Assembly: GCA_016708025.1 (NCBI GenBank)
Contig: JADJGQ010000001.1
Span: forward strand, 1,302,001 to 1,366,000
Source: a bacterium
GTDB lineage: Bacteria > Zixibacteria > MSB-5A5 > GN15 > FEB-12
DNA length: 64,000 bases
Direction: 5' to 3'
A program made the translations under genes and the position numbers. Under the pieces are notes generated by a model. That model did not search any database. It saw only the letters and a program-made list of their open reading frames with translations, and was not told where the DNA came from. Of this stretch, positions 57,578-64,000 are shown in pieces; the stretch's first letter is position 1, and each line of letters begins with the position of its first letter.

Positions 57578-58261
57578 CTATTCCAGCCAGACGAACTTGA
57601 AGAGCAGGACCGAAGCGGTGATCATCACGACACAATAGGCGACCAGTCCCTGGATCTCGGTGTAGATTTCGGCCAGCGGCTTTCCATCAAACACTTTCGT
57701 ACTTGCGCCTACCAGGAGCAGCAGCAGCACCACAAGCACGGGGAAAGAGAGCACCGCGAACAGCGCTCCTTTCACCGCCACTTTGGCAATGATCGCTGCA
57801 ATAACGGTAGTTGCACCACACAATCCGATCACCCCAAGCAATAACACGATAGTGAATGCCAAGAGATTGCCGGTTGGTGCATCGGTGAAGATGAAAAACA
57901 TCGGGGTAATGATCACAGTCATGATCGCCAGGAGGGTGAAATTGAAAATCAGCTTCCCCCAATAGATCGCATCAGGTTCGGCGCGAAGTTTTAACACGAG
58001 GGCGGTTCCGGCCTCTTCTTCGCGCACGAAAACATGCGACAAGCCGGACATGGCGGAGAAAAACATGATGATCCAGAAAAGCGCGGCCAGAAGTTTCGAC
58101 GGAAGACCAGCTTGTCCCAGTGAAAAGGAGACTACAACGAGGGTCGTCACGCCAAACATCAGAATAGCGTTCAGCGCGTAGCGGGAGCGCAACTCCAGCC
58201 GAAGGTCCTTGGCATAGACGGCAAACGCCTTACTGACTAACCCGACAGAGCTTCTGGGCAA
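57578..58261 (-). CDS. ccmB: Heme exporter membrane subunit CcmB
   Basis: This 227-residue inner-membrane protein has six membrane helices in the CcmB pattern and the N-terminal motif AVYAKDLRLELRSRYALNAI, then HVFVREEEAGTALVLKLRAE, which is typical of the family. With CcmA it belongs to the cytochrome c maturation system that handles heme in the periplasm. A TTG start at 58261 is preceded by AGGAGG nine bases upstream and lies inside the end of ccmA, so translation is probably coupled. An ATG at 58282 is possible. No ccmC-F genes are in the window. Confidence 0.87.
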   Translation of the reverse strand: MPRSSVGLVSKAFAVYAKDLRLELRSRYALNAILMFGVTTLVVVSFSLGQAGLPSKLLAALFWIIMFFSAMSGLSHVFVREEEAGTALVLKLRAEPDAIYWGKLIFNFTLLAIMTVIITPMFFIFTDAPTGNLLAFTIVLLLGVIGLCGATTVIAAIIAKVAVKGALFAVLSFPVLVVLLLLLVGASTKVFDGKPLAEIYTEIQGLVAYCVVMITASVLLFKFVWLE

Positions 58262-58847
58262 ACCCCTGCTCCTCCTTCTCATTGGTCGCAATCAAAATGA
58301 TCGTTTTCGCGCGATACTCTTCCACGATCTCAAAGACAATTTTCTTGCCGGCGTCATCCAGATTCGAGGTCGGTTCGTCCAGAAAGAGAAACGCCGGTTC
58401 ATTTAACAAAGCGACCGCATATTTCAGGCGCTGTTTCATGCCGGATGAATAGGACCCGACCGCATCCGGCCCTCTCCCCTCAAGGCCGACTCGTGTCAGA
58501 AGCGCATTGATCTCTTTCCCGGTGATATTCCCGCCCGATACCGTGGAGAAAAAGACCAGATTCTCTTCTGCCGTTAGGTTGTCATACAGATTGAGGTAAG
58601 GAGAAACCAGCGAGGTACAGGAGCGGACTTCCGAATCGGTCAACAATCGATCATTTTCGAAGTAACCGATCTTTCCTTTAGTGGGATGAAGCGCCGCCAG
58701 AAGCAGCATCAGAAGGGTCGATTTACCTGAACCATTGGCACCGACAATGGCCATGGAATCACCGGTGGAGAGCTCGAAATTGATATCATTGAGCACCTTG
58801 CGGTCACCGAACCGTTTGAAGAGATGCTCGACTGCCAGCCTGTACAT
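58230..58847 (-). CDS. ccmA: Heme exporter ATPase CcmA
   Basis: This 205-residue ABC ATPase has Walker A VGANGSGKST (residues 36-45), signature SYSSGMKQRLKYAVALL and Walker B FLFLDEPTSNLD. The place of the usual switch His reads IATNEKEE. It pairs with CcmB, whose gene overlaps its 3' end by 32 bases. The ATG at 58847 starts the recognisable domain. No clear ribosome site precedes it, and longer readings contain no conserved sequence. A strong terminator (58886-58914) closes the preceding operon, so a promoter must lie in the short gap, but I could not see one. Confidence 0.86.
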   Translation of the reverse strand: MYRLAVEHLFKRFGDRKVLNDINFELSTGDSMAIVGANGSGKSTLLMLLLAALHPTKGKIGYFENDRLLTDSEVRSCTSLVSPYLNLYDNLTAEENLVFFSTVSGGNITGKEINALLTRVGLEGRGPDAVGSYSSGMKQRLKYAVALLNEPAFLFLDEPTSNLDDAGKKIVFEIVEEYRAKTIILIATNEKEEQGFAQKLCRVSQ

Positions 58848-58885
58848 GGGCGGCAATAAACGTCCGGAGTGCTGAATTGCCAAAC

Positions 58886-58914
58886 AAAAAAAAGCCCGGG
58901 AGCAAACCCAGGCT
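58886..58914 (-). terminator. Terminator of the dxr-rseP-lepB-DUF1573 operon
   Basis: On the minus strand an 8-bp stem with one mismatch (AGCCTGGG/CCCGGGCT) is followed by eight Ts, shortly after the DUF1573 gene. Confidence 0.87.
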
Positions 58915-58935
58915 AAAGGTGGACTTTGGAGAGTT

Positions 58936-59661
58936 CTATTTGCCTGCTTGCCCCAGCATTGCGTTCGGATGGTAGAGCCGGAAAACCGGGATGGCGTATC
59001 GCGTCCGGCCATCGTCATTCAACTCAATAGTGAATGCCTCTTCAAACTCAGTTTCAATATACTCTTTGCGAACAATTACCTGCCCCTCAATGCTCTTACC
59101 AGCCTTAATGACTGTAGGAATGTTGATCTCGAAACTCTTGAAGCTTGAATCAACCACCTGGATATTCAGATCAAATGCCGTGAAATTGGTCAATTTGAAT
59201 GTCCCTTTGCGACGTACCTTCTCGCCAAATTGGGATACATCGACCTTCACCGGCTCCATCACGAGCGGACGAGCAGTCTCGGGTTTGACCAGCACCTCAG
59301 CATAAAACTGAATGACAGCGTTCTCGTTGGATCCCTCGATTTTCACCGCCGGTCGCTTGGTCATGTATCCAACAAAGGCGCGGGAATGGAAAATCAGATC
59401 GAGCGCCACGGAGTCACCGGGAGCAATAGTGGAATCCAACAACATGACGTTCGTACAGCCGCAGTCGGGAATTACATGGGAAATCTTGATCGGCTTGGGA
59501 GCGGTCGATTTGATCCAGAACCGCTTATTGGCTACCGCATGCTGCGGGATCTTCCCGAAATTGTGTGTTCCGGGCGAGATCACCAGCGGAAGTTCTGCCA
59601 GGACCGGGCTGGAAGCCAGCGCCAATGTAACAAAGAATGTCGCGAAGAGTATACGCTTCAT
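58936..59661 (-). CDS. Exported DUF1573-domain protein
   Basis: This 241-residue protein has a signal peptide (KRILFATFFVTLALASSPVL) and an Ig-like DUF1573 domain (HNFGKIPQHAVANKRFWIKS, ISHVIPDCGCTNVMLLDSTI, APGDSVALDLIFHSRAFVGY). The CGCT motif and the F/G-type strand are family hallmarks. A second Ig-like part follows. Such proteins are common in FCB bacteria as periplasmic or surface proteins of unknown role. It is the last gene of the envelope-maturation operon, nine bases after lepB. Confidence 0.87.
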   Translation of the reverse strand: MKRILFATFFVTLALASSPVLAELPLVISPGTHNFGKIPQHAVANKRFWIKSTAPKPIKISHVIPDCGCTNVMLLDSTIAPGDSVALDLIFHSRAFVGYMTKRPAVKIEGSNENAVIQFYAEVLVKPETARPLVMEPVKVDVSQFGEKVRRKGTFKLTNFTAFDLNIQVVDSSFKSFEINIPTVIKAGKSIEGQVIVRKEYIETEFEEAFTIELNDDGRTRYAIPVFRLYHPNAMLGQAGK

Positions 59662-59670
59662 CGAATAACC

Positions 59671-60420
59671 CTAATTGATGACACTAAACAGTCTGCTCCA
59701 GCGGACCTTGTCGAAGAAGTGCCCTACATTGAACAGAAAGACACGCGGCACCGACAAGGGATCACTTAACGTGACCGGAGGGGATGGATACTCGGAATCA
59801 TCCCACGACCAATGGACCATCATCGCCTCCCCAAGGACCAGGTCTTTATGCACGGTCCCCCAGAAGCGGGAGTCGGAGGAATTGTCGCGGTTGTCCCCCA
59901 TCATGAAATAATTGTCTCGAGGTACGACGAACGGACCAAAGTTGTCACGTGAGTTTTGGCCACCCGGTTTTCGGGGCTCCACTTCCCTGCTCGTGAACTT
60001 GGAGAATTCCGGATTCGGAAACGGCTGGCCATTGACCAGAAGTACCTTGTCCTTAACGAGAATGGTATCACCCGGCAACCCGACACACCGCTTGATATAC
60101 TTGGTGGTCATGTCTCCGGGCCAGATGAAGATCACAACATCGCCGCGCTGCGGATCGCTAATGGCCGGCATACGCCAGTTTACCATCGGAACGCGGGCGC
60201 CATAGACGAATTTGTTGGCCAGAAGGAAATCCCCCACCAGAAGGGTATCTTCCATAGACGAAGTAGGTATCTTATAAGCCTCTACTACCGAGGTCTTAAT
60301 GACCAGCGCCAGAACGATAGCTATAAAGAACTGCTTAACGTTGTCCCAGACAGCATCGCCGCGACCGTGACGGCGGGGAGTATCGTGGGTGGGGCGGGTC
60401 ATCTTTTTAGTCTCTGCCAT
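59671..60420 (-). CDS. lepB: Signal peptidase I
   Basis: This 249-residue inner-membrane protease removes signal peptides from exported proteins. It has one N-terminal membrane helix (FFIAIVLALVIKTSVVEAY), the catalytic Ser in IPTSSMEDTLLVGDFLL, the catalytic Lys in TTKYIKRCVGLPGDTI and the GDNRDNSSDSRFWG box. AGGAG lies seven bases before the ATG. It lies between rseP and the DUF1573 gene. It should process the many secreted proteins encoded in this window. Confidence 0.96.
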   Translation of the reverse strand: MAETKKMTRPTHDTPRRHGRGDAVWDNVKQFFIAIVLALVIKTSVVEAYKIPTSSMEDTLLVGDFLLANKFVYGARVPMVNWRMPAISDPQRGDVVIFIWPGDMTTKYIKRCVGLPGDTILVKDKVLLVNGQPFPNPEFSKFTSREVEPRKPGGQNSRDNFGPFVVPRDNYFMMGDNRDNSSDSRFWGTVHKDLVLGEAMMVHWSWDDSEYPSPPVTLSDPLSVPRVFLFNVGHFFDKVRWSRLFSVIN

Positions 60421-60488
60421 TCAGACTCCTGTTGGACGAGAGCATGCATCCTCTGCCTTATACGTGAAAACCGGCCATAAGTGCCAGT

Positions 60489-61556
60489 TTAGAATCCCTT
60501 GAACATACGCATGATGTCGTTGTATGTCACGAGGATAATCAGGCCGAACAGGAAGACCATACCCACCTGTTGGGCGATCGCCCGGGCCTTGACCGACAAC
60601 GGTTCCCCGCGAAGTTTCTCGATCAGCAAAAAGACCAGATGGCCGCCATCAAGGATCGGGATCGGCAGGACATTCAGGACCGCAAGATTAACCGAGAGCA
60701 GTGCCATGAAGAAGAAGAGGCTGGAAGCCCCTTTCTCTGCTTCCTTTCCGGACTGCTTGGCGATAAAGAGCGGTCCGCCGATCATCTTCGGAGAGACCTG
60801 TCCGGTGACAAATTTCTTGACGAATTTGACCGTCTCCCAAACAATAACATGGGACATGACAAAGCCGGACTTCACCGATTCGAAAACGCCGTAGCTTTCC
60901 CGGCGTATCACTTTCTGTGAAAAGCCAATGACACCGATCGAGTCGATATTTCCCGCTTCATCCATGATCGGCTCGGCCTTGGTGGTGATTTGCGCGGTAA
61001 TGGTGTCCGTACCTCTTACCCAGGCGAGGGTCAGCGGCTCGGCGACACGCCGATTGATTCCCAGCCGCAGTGAGTCGAAGCTACTCACCGGAGTACCATC
61101 GATCGCGATGATCTGGTCCCCTTCTTTCATTCCGGCGGCTGCCGCAGGACCGTCTGAGGCGACATTTCCGACCAGTACCCGTTCAGTGTCAAAGACCGGC
61201 TTGCCGCCGATCAGGTAGATCCCGATCATGATGACGATCGCGAGCAGATAATTCATGAATGGTCCGGCAAAGATCACCGCCGCCCGCTGGCCGATCGTCT
61301 TGGACATGAATTCTTCGGATGATCCGGTCGTTTCATCATCCGGATTTTCACCGATCATCTTCACGTAGCCGCCAAGCGGAATGATGCCAATACAGTAGGT
61401 CGTATCTCCCCACTTCTTGGCAAAGATATTCGGCGGGAATCCGAGTGAGAATTTCTCGACCTTGATCCCAACTCGCTTGGCCACCAGGAAGTGACCCAGC
61501 TCGTGGATGAAGATCAGGATACCAAGAACAAAAACGAAAGAAAGAATTGTCAGCAT
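60489..61556 (-). CDS. rseP: Site-2 metalloprotease RseP
   Basis: This 355-residue inner-membrane zinc protease cleaves membrane-embedded substrates, such as anti-sigma factors, and signal-peptide remnants. Zinc-site HELGH lies in IFIHELGHFLVAKRVG, and the second metal ligand motif is in PIPILDGGHLVFLL. A PDZ domain covers about residues 120-200 (AAGMKEGDQIIAIDGTPVSS). The start ATG overlaps the dxr stop by seven bases (ATGCTGA), so the two are translationally coupled. The dxr-rseP order is common in bacteria. Confidence 0.95.
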   Translation of the reverse strand: MLTILSFVFVLGILIFIHELGHFLVAKRVGIKVEKFSLGFPPNIFAKKWGDTTYCIGIIPLGGYVKMIGENPDDETTGSSEEFMSKTIGQRAAVIFAGPFMNYLLAIVIMIGIYLIGGKPVFDTERVLVGNVASDGPAAAAGMKEGDQIIAIDGTPVSSFDSLRLGINRRVAEPLTLAWVRGTDTITAQITTKAEPIMDEAGNIDSIGVIGFSQKVIRRESYGVFESVKSGFVMSHVIVWETVKFVKKFVTGQVSPKMIGGPLFIAKQSGKEAEKGASSLFFFMALLSVNLAVLNVLPIPILDGGHLVFLLIEKLRGEPLSVKARAIAQQVGMVFLFGLIILVTYNDIMRMFKGF

Positions 61557-62716
61557 CGAACGGTCTCCAGAGATTTTCGCGCTATGGTCCTGGCCTCGGA
61601 ATCGGCGGCCAGGATGTCAGCGATCGTTGGGTCGGCAATCGGGGCCAGAGTAGCGACCGTGGCCGAGACTACCTCATATATGTCGGTAAAACCGATAGCT
61701 CTATTCAGAAACGCCTCAACGGCTATTTCGTTGGCTGCATTATATACGGCAGGATGGGTCGATCCGGTTCCGGCAACTTCATAAGCCAGCCGCAATAATG
61801 GAAATCGTTCAAAATCTGGCCTGTCAAAGGTCAGATTCATCACCTGGGACCAATCCAGACGACCAAACTCCGAATTCACCCGGTCGGGCCAGAACAGTGC
61901 GTAACTGATTGGCAGGCGCATATCGGGCCGAGATAACTGCGCGATGACCGATGAATCTACAAACTCGACCATTGAATGAACCACCGACTGCGGGTGAATA
62001 ACAACTTTAATTTTGGACGCCGAAACGCCGAAAAGCGTGACCGCCTCGATTATCTCCAGCCCCTTGTTGAGCATGGTAGCAGAGTCGATAGTGATCTTTG
62101 GCCCCATATTCCAAGTCGGATGACAGAGCGCTTGCTCGACCGTGATCCCCTTAAACTGCTCGATGGGCAATTCGCGAAATGGCCCGCCGGAGGCAGTCAA
62201 TATCAGGTTGCGCACTTCCTCCCGCTTCCCTGCGAGCAACGATTGCCAGATTGCGGAATGTTCGGAGTCAATCGGCAGGATTCGCGCCTGGCCGGATTCG
62301 ATTAACGGGCGGAAGATCGGACCACCTGCGACCAACGATTCCTTGTTGGCCAGCGCCAGCGGTATATGGTGCGTGACCGCTTCAAGCGATGCCCGCAATC
62401 CGGCGGCGCCAACTATCGCATTAACCACTAAGTCAACATCGGGCAAGCCAGCCAGGCTGACAACGGCATCGGCACCGATCAAGATCCGCACCGGTTCGCC
62501 GGCCACTGCCGCGGCCAGTTGCTTCGATTTCGATTCATCGACAAGACAAAGATACTCCGGGCGGAACTGTCGGTACTGCTCGACAAGCAATTCGACATTG
62601 CTATATGCGACCAGCGCCTTGATCTGGAACTGGCCGGGGTGCGCCTTGATGACATCCAGGCAGGATCTCCCGATCGAGCCAGTTGAACCAAGAAGGGATA
62701 ATTTGCGGGGTTTCAT
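61550..62716 (-). CDS. dxr: 1-deoxy-D-xylulose-5-phosphate reductoisomerase
   Basis: This 388-residue enzyme makes 2-C-methyl-D-erythritol 4-phosphate in the MEP isoprenoid pathway. The NADPH-binding N-terminus is LLGSTGSIGRSCLDVIKAHP. The metal/substrate site is shown by LANKESLVAGG, DSEHSAIWQSL and HPQSVVHSMVEFVDSS. Length and motif order fit the family. It heads the operon with rseP, lepB and DUF1573. The preceding PPIase gene ends in a probable terminator, so dxr likely has its own promoter. Confidence 0.96.
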   Translation of the reverse strand: MKPRKLSLLGSTGSIGRSCLDVIKAHPGQFQIKALVAYSNVELLVEQYRQFRPEYLCLVDESKSKQLAAAVAGEPVRILIGADAVVSLAGLPDVDLVVNAIVGAAGLRASLEAVTHHIPLALANKESLVAGGPIFRPLIESGQARILPIDSEHSAIWQSLLAGKREEVRNLILTASGGPFRELPIEQFKGITVEQALCHPTWNMGPKITIDSATMLNKGLEIIEAVTLFGVSASKIKVVIHPQSVVHSMVEFVDSSVIAQLSRPDMRLPISYALFWPDRVNSEFGRLDWSQVMNLTFDRPDFERFPLLRLAYEVAGTGSTHPAVYNAANEIAVEAFLNRAIGFTDIYEVVSATVATLAPIADPTIADILAADSEARTIARKSLETVRC

Positions 62717-62784
62717 CTCTGCCTTTGTAACGAGTCTCTCCGGTCGGAGTTCCGATTCAGTTCGGCAACCGGCGGTTATGGCGC

Positions 62785-62820
62785 AAAAGAGAACAGGCAG
62801 GTGGACTTATCCCCTGCCTG
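62785..62820 (-). terminator. Probable terminator of the cyclophilin gene
   Basis: On the minus strand an 8-bp stem (CAGGCAGG/CCTGCCTG) with an 11-base loop is followed by TTCTCTTTT, 28 bases after the stop codon. Confidence 0.65.
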
Positions 62821-62847
62821 CACCACGAAAATTCGAGCTCGAACAGA

Positions 62848-63477
62848 CTACTTCTTTTCTTCTTTCGGCTCTTCCTTTTTCTCGGCCAACGGTTTCCCCT
62901 CAGCATCCGAGAGATAGGCCTTGATGATCTTTACATCCTGGAGCGGACGGGATTTTTCGCCACCCATCGGTTGCGGGCCGACCGGCACTTTGCCGAGCGC
63001 ATGCAGAACCTTGGACCCGTTGACCAGATGGCCAAAGACGGTGTATCCCTTATCGAGACCGGCCGCACGTCCTAGACAGATGAAGAACTGACATGAGGCA
63101 GAATTGGGGTCGGATGATCTGGCCATGGAGAGGGTTCCATCCACATGCGGAAGATCGCTGAATTCTGCTTTCAGGGTATAGCCGGCGTTGCCTGTACCGG
63201 TACCAGTCGGGTCGCCCCCCTGGATCATGAAACCATCGATGATACGATGAAACTTCACGTTGTTGTAAAAACCCTTCTTGGTCAGCGAAGCAAACGAGTC
63301 GGCGTGAGCCGGCGCTACATCGCGGTAAAGTTCAAGGGTCATGTTCCCCATGGTGGTTTCAAGGGTGACGAACTGATTCGCTTCATTGCGGATCGGGGTC
63401 TCGGTTTTGGCCATTTGTGAGTATCCTGTTTCGGCAAAGATGAGTGCCGCAGTTGCGACAAGTACTGTTTTGAACAC
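62848..63477 (-). CDS. Periplasmic peptidyl-prolyl cis-trans isomerase, cyclophilin type
   Basis: This 209-residue protein has an N-terminal signal (FKTVLVATAALIFAETGYS) and a cyclophilin domain: KFHRIIDGFMIQGGDPTGTG with the catalytic Arg, HVDGTLSMARSSDPNSASCQ and QFFICLGRAAGLDKGYTVFG. It should speed proline isomerisation during folding of exported proteins. The C-terminus is Lys/Glu-rich (AEKKEEPKEEKK). It starts at GTG with GAGGAG six bases upstream. Confidence 0.94.
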   Translation of the reverse strand: MFKTVLVATAALIFAETGYSQMAKTETPIRNEANQFVTLETTMGNMTLELYRDVAPAHADSFASLTKKGFYNNVKFHRIIDGFMIQGGDPTGTGTGNAGYTLKAEFSDLPHVDGTLSMARSSDPNSASCQFFICLGRAAGLDKGYTVFGHLVNGSKVLHALGKVPVGPQPMGGEKSRPLQDVKIIKAYLSDAEGKPLAEKKEEPKEEKK

Positions 63478-63515
63478 GTTAGTCTCCTCTATTTTCTTAC
63501 TTCTGTTATGTCTCG

Positions 63516-63545
63516 AATATACACGCCTGGCGCCCGTCGCGTCAA
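63516..63545 (-). promoter_or_regulatory. Promoter of the cyclophilin gene
   Basis: TTGACG (63545-63540), an 18-base spacer and TATATT (63521-63516) on the minus strand give a leader of about 30 bases before the GTG start. The ribosome site is in that leader. Confidence 0.62.
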
Positions 63546-63555
63546 GCAGGTCAAT

Positions 63556-64000
63556 TCAGCGCTGACGCTGCAAATTCGGTAACGAACTAACGCCCGGGAC
63601 TGCTTCGACCAGATGCACTTCAAACACTTCACGCGCAGATTCGCTGGCATCGGTTGTGGTATAGGCAGTCAGCCCGAGACCGGGCCAGAAATACCGATAG
63701 GCCGCAGGTGGAGTCGGATCAAGTTCGGGTATCACTGCCCCATATTCTGTCAAAAGCGTCTGGACGGTCGATCCAATTCCCCACCCACTCTGAGTGGTGC
63801 CGCTGTAAATAGTATTGAGAATGACCCCGATTATCGGCTCGCTGTCTTGCGATGAACTATCATGGTTCAGGTCCGCGACAATGCCGACCACGCCGAGCTG
63901 CGACTCATAGTCAACGTAGTTGATCCAGGAATTGGGATCGGGAGTGTCTGCAAGTGGGCTGCCATTCATCTCTTTCACCGCACCGAAGGTGTCGCCGTTC
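63556..64000 (-). CDS. C-terminal part of an unrecognised protein (cut by window edge)
   Basis: An open frame enters from the right edge (the codons before 63978 are also open: NGDTFGAVKE) and ends at 63556, giving 147 residues. The visible part includes VGIVADLNHDSSSQDSEPII, a stretch AAYRYFWPGLGLTAYTTTDA and a C-terminal VFEVHLVEAVPGVSSLPNLQ. I do not recognise a family. The polar, Ser/Thr-rich composition would fit an exported protein, but the N-terminus is outside the window. Confidence 0.6.
   Translation of the reverse strand, partial: NGDTFGAVKEMNGSPLADTPDPNSWINYVDYESQLGVVGIVADLNHDSSSQDSEPIIGVILNTIYSGTTQSGWGIGSTVQTLLTEYGAVIPELDPTPPAAYRYFWPGLGLTAYTTTDASESAREVFEVHLVEAVPGVSSLPNLQRQR

Noticed and set aside
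57578..58847. CcmAB genes as the missing ATPase of the MacB-type permease next door
   Set aside because: The ATPase is on the opposite strand, overlaps ccmB and has CcmA-type motifs, so it belongs with CcmB.
1..64000. CRISPR arrays, insertion sequences, integrases, phage genes, tRNA or rRNA genes
   Set aside because: I looked for direct repeats, transposase or integrase motifs and cloverleaf-like sequence in every gap and found none. A covariance or profile search could still find something I missed.

Overview
The window reads as a chromosomal segment of a Gram-negative bacterium of moderate GC, densely packed with 49 protein-coding genes, mostly in long co-directional runs on the minus strand. 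Secretion signals, TolC/TonB/beta-barrel proteins and a lipoprotein show an outer membrane. Three large secreted proteins end in dockerin-like modules, and the SOS-type operator found here matches the Fibrobacter LexA motif as I recall it. Together with pyruvate:ferredoxin oxidoreductase and WGTS- and LVIVD-type repeat proteins, this suggests an uncultured FCB-group lineage (Zixibacteria-like). That placement is inference. I see no rRNA, tRNA, CRISPR, insertion sequence, integrase or phage gene.

Layout. 1-4393 (minus): Yip1-like membrane protein (frameshifted), TolC, MacA, MacB-type ATPase and the start of its permease, a tripartite efflux operon. 4582-6143 (minus): thioredoxin reductase and cobalamin adenosyltransferase. 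6269-13285 (plus): Rrf2 regulator with a perfect palindrome in its leader, dCTP deaminase, pyruvate:ferredoxin oxidoreductase, an outer-membrane barrel and a PD40/TolB-like propeller. 13361-21872 (minus): one apparent operon of miaB, a histidine-kinase-like receiver protein, an HDOD protein, aroC and leucyl aminopeptidase. 21964-26820 (minus): secreted M1 peptidase and a five-repeat adhesin-like protein, both with dockerin-like tails. 27221-32874 (minus): Lon-family protease with a degraded AAA+ site, Ski2-like helicase fused to a winged helix, and a small zinc-ribbon protein, the last two behind a near-consensus promoter whose spacer is a LexA-like palindrome. 33201-35081 (plus): choice-of-anchor-B/dockerin protein. 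35148-41887 (minus): TonB, TonB, ExbD, ExbD, ExbB, a membrane protein, a TPR protein and a small membrane protein. 42167-51934: a secreted protein with TonB_C-like repeats, a polysaccharide flippase, a SnoaL-like protein, fused 2-oxoacid dehydrogenase E1, an S9 peptidase and a WGTS-repeat lipoprotein. 51957-54876 (minus): a STAS-like protein and a BtuB-like receptor under a cobalamin riboswitch. 54962-57565 (plus): a second MacA-MacB pair without an ATPase. 57578-64000 (minus): heme exporter CcmB/CcmA, then DUF1573, LepB, RseP, Dxr, a periplasmic cyclophilin and a truncated gene.

How genes work together. The TPR/ExbB/ExbD/TonB cluster could energise the BtuB-like receptor. That receptor would import cobalamin for adenosylation by CobO, and a zinc-ribbon resembling the tail of B12-dependent ribonucleotide reductase is also present. 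LepB and RseP mature the abundant secreted proteins. The least ordinary part is 27221-32874: a probable DNA-damage-inducible zinc-ribbon/helicase operon followed by a protease that keeps its Ser-Lys dyad but has lost most ATPase residues.
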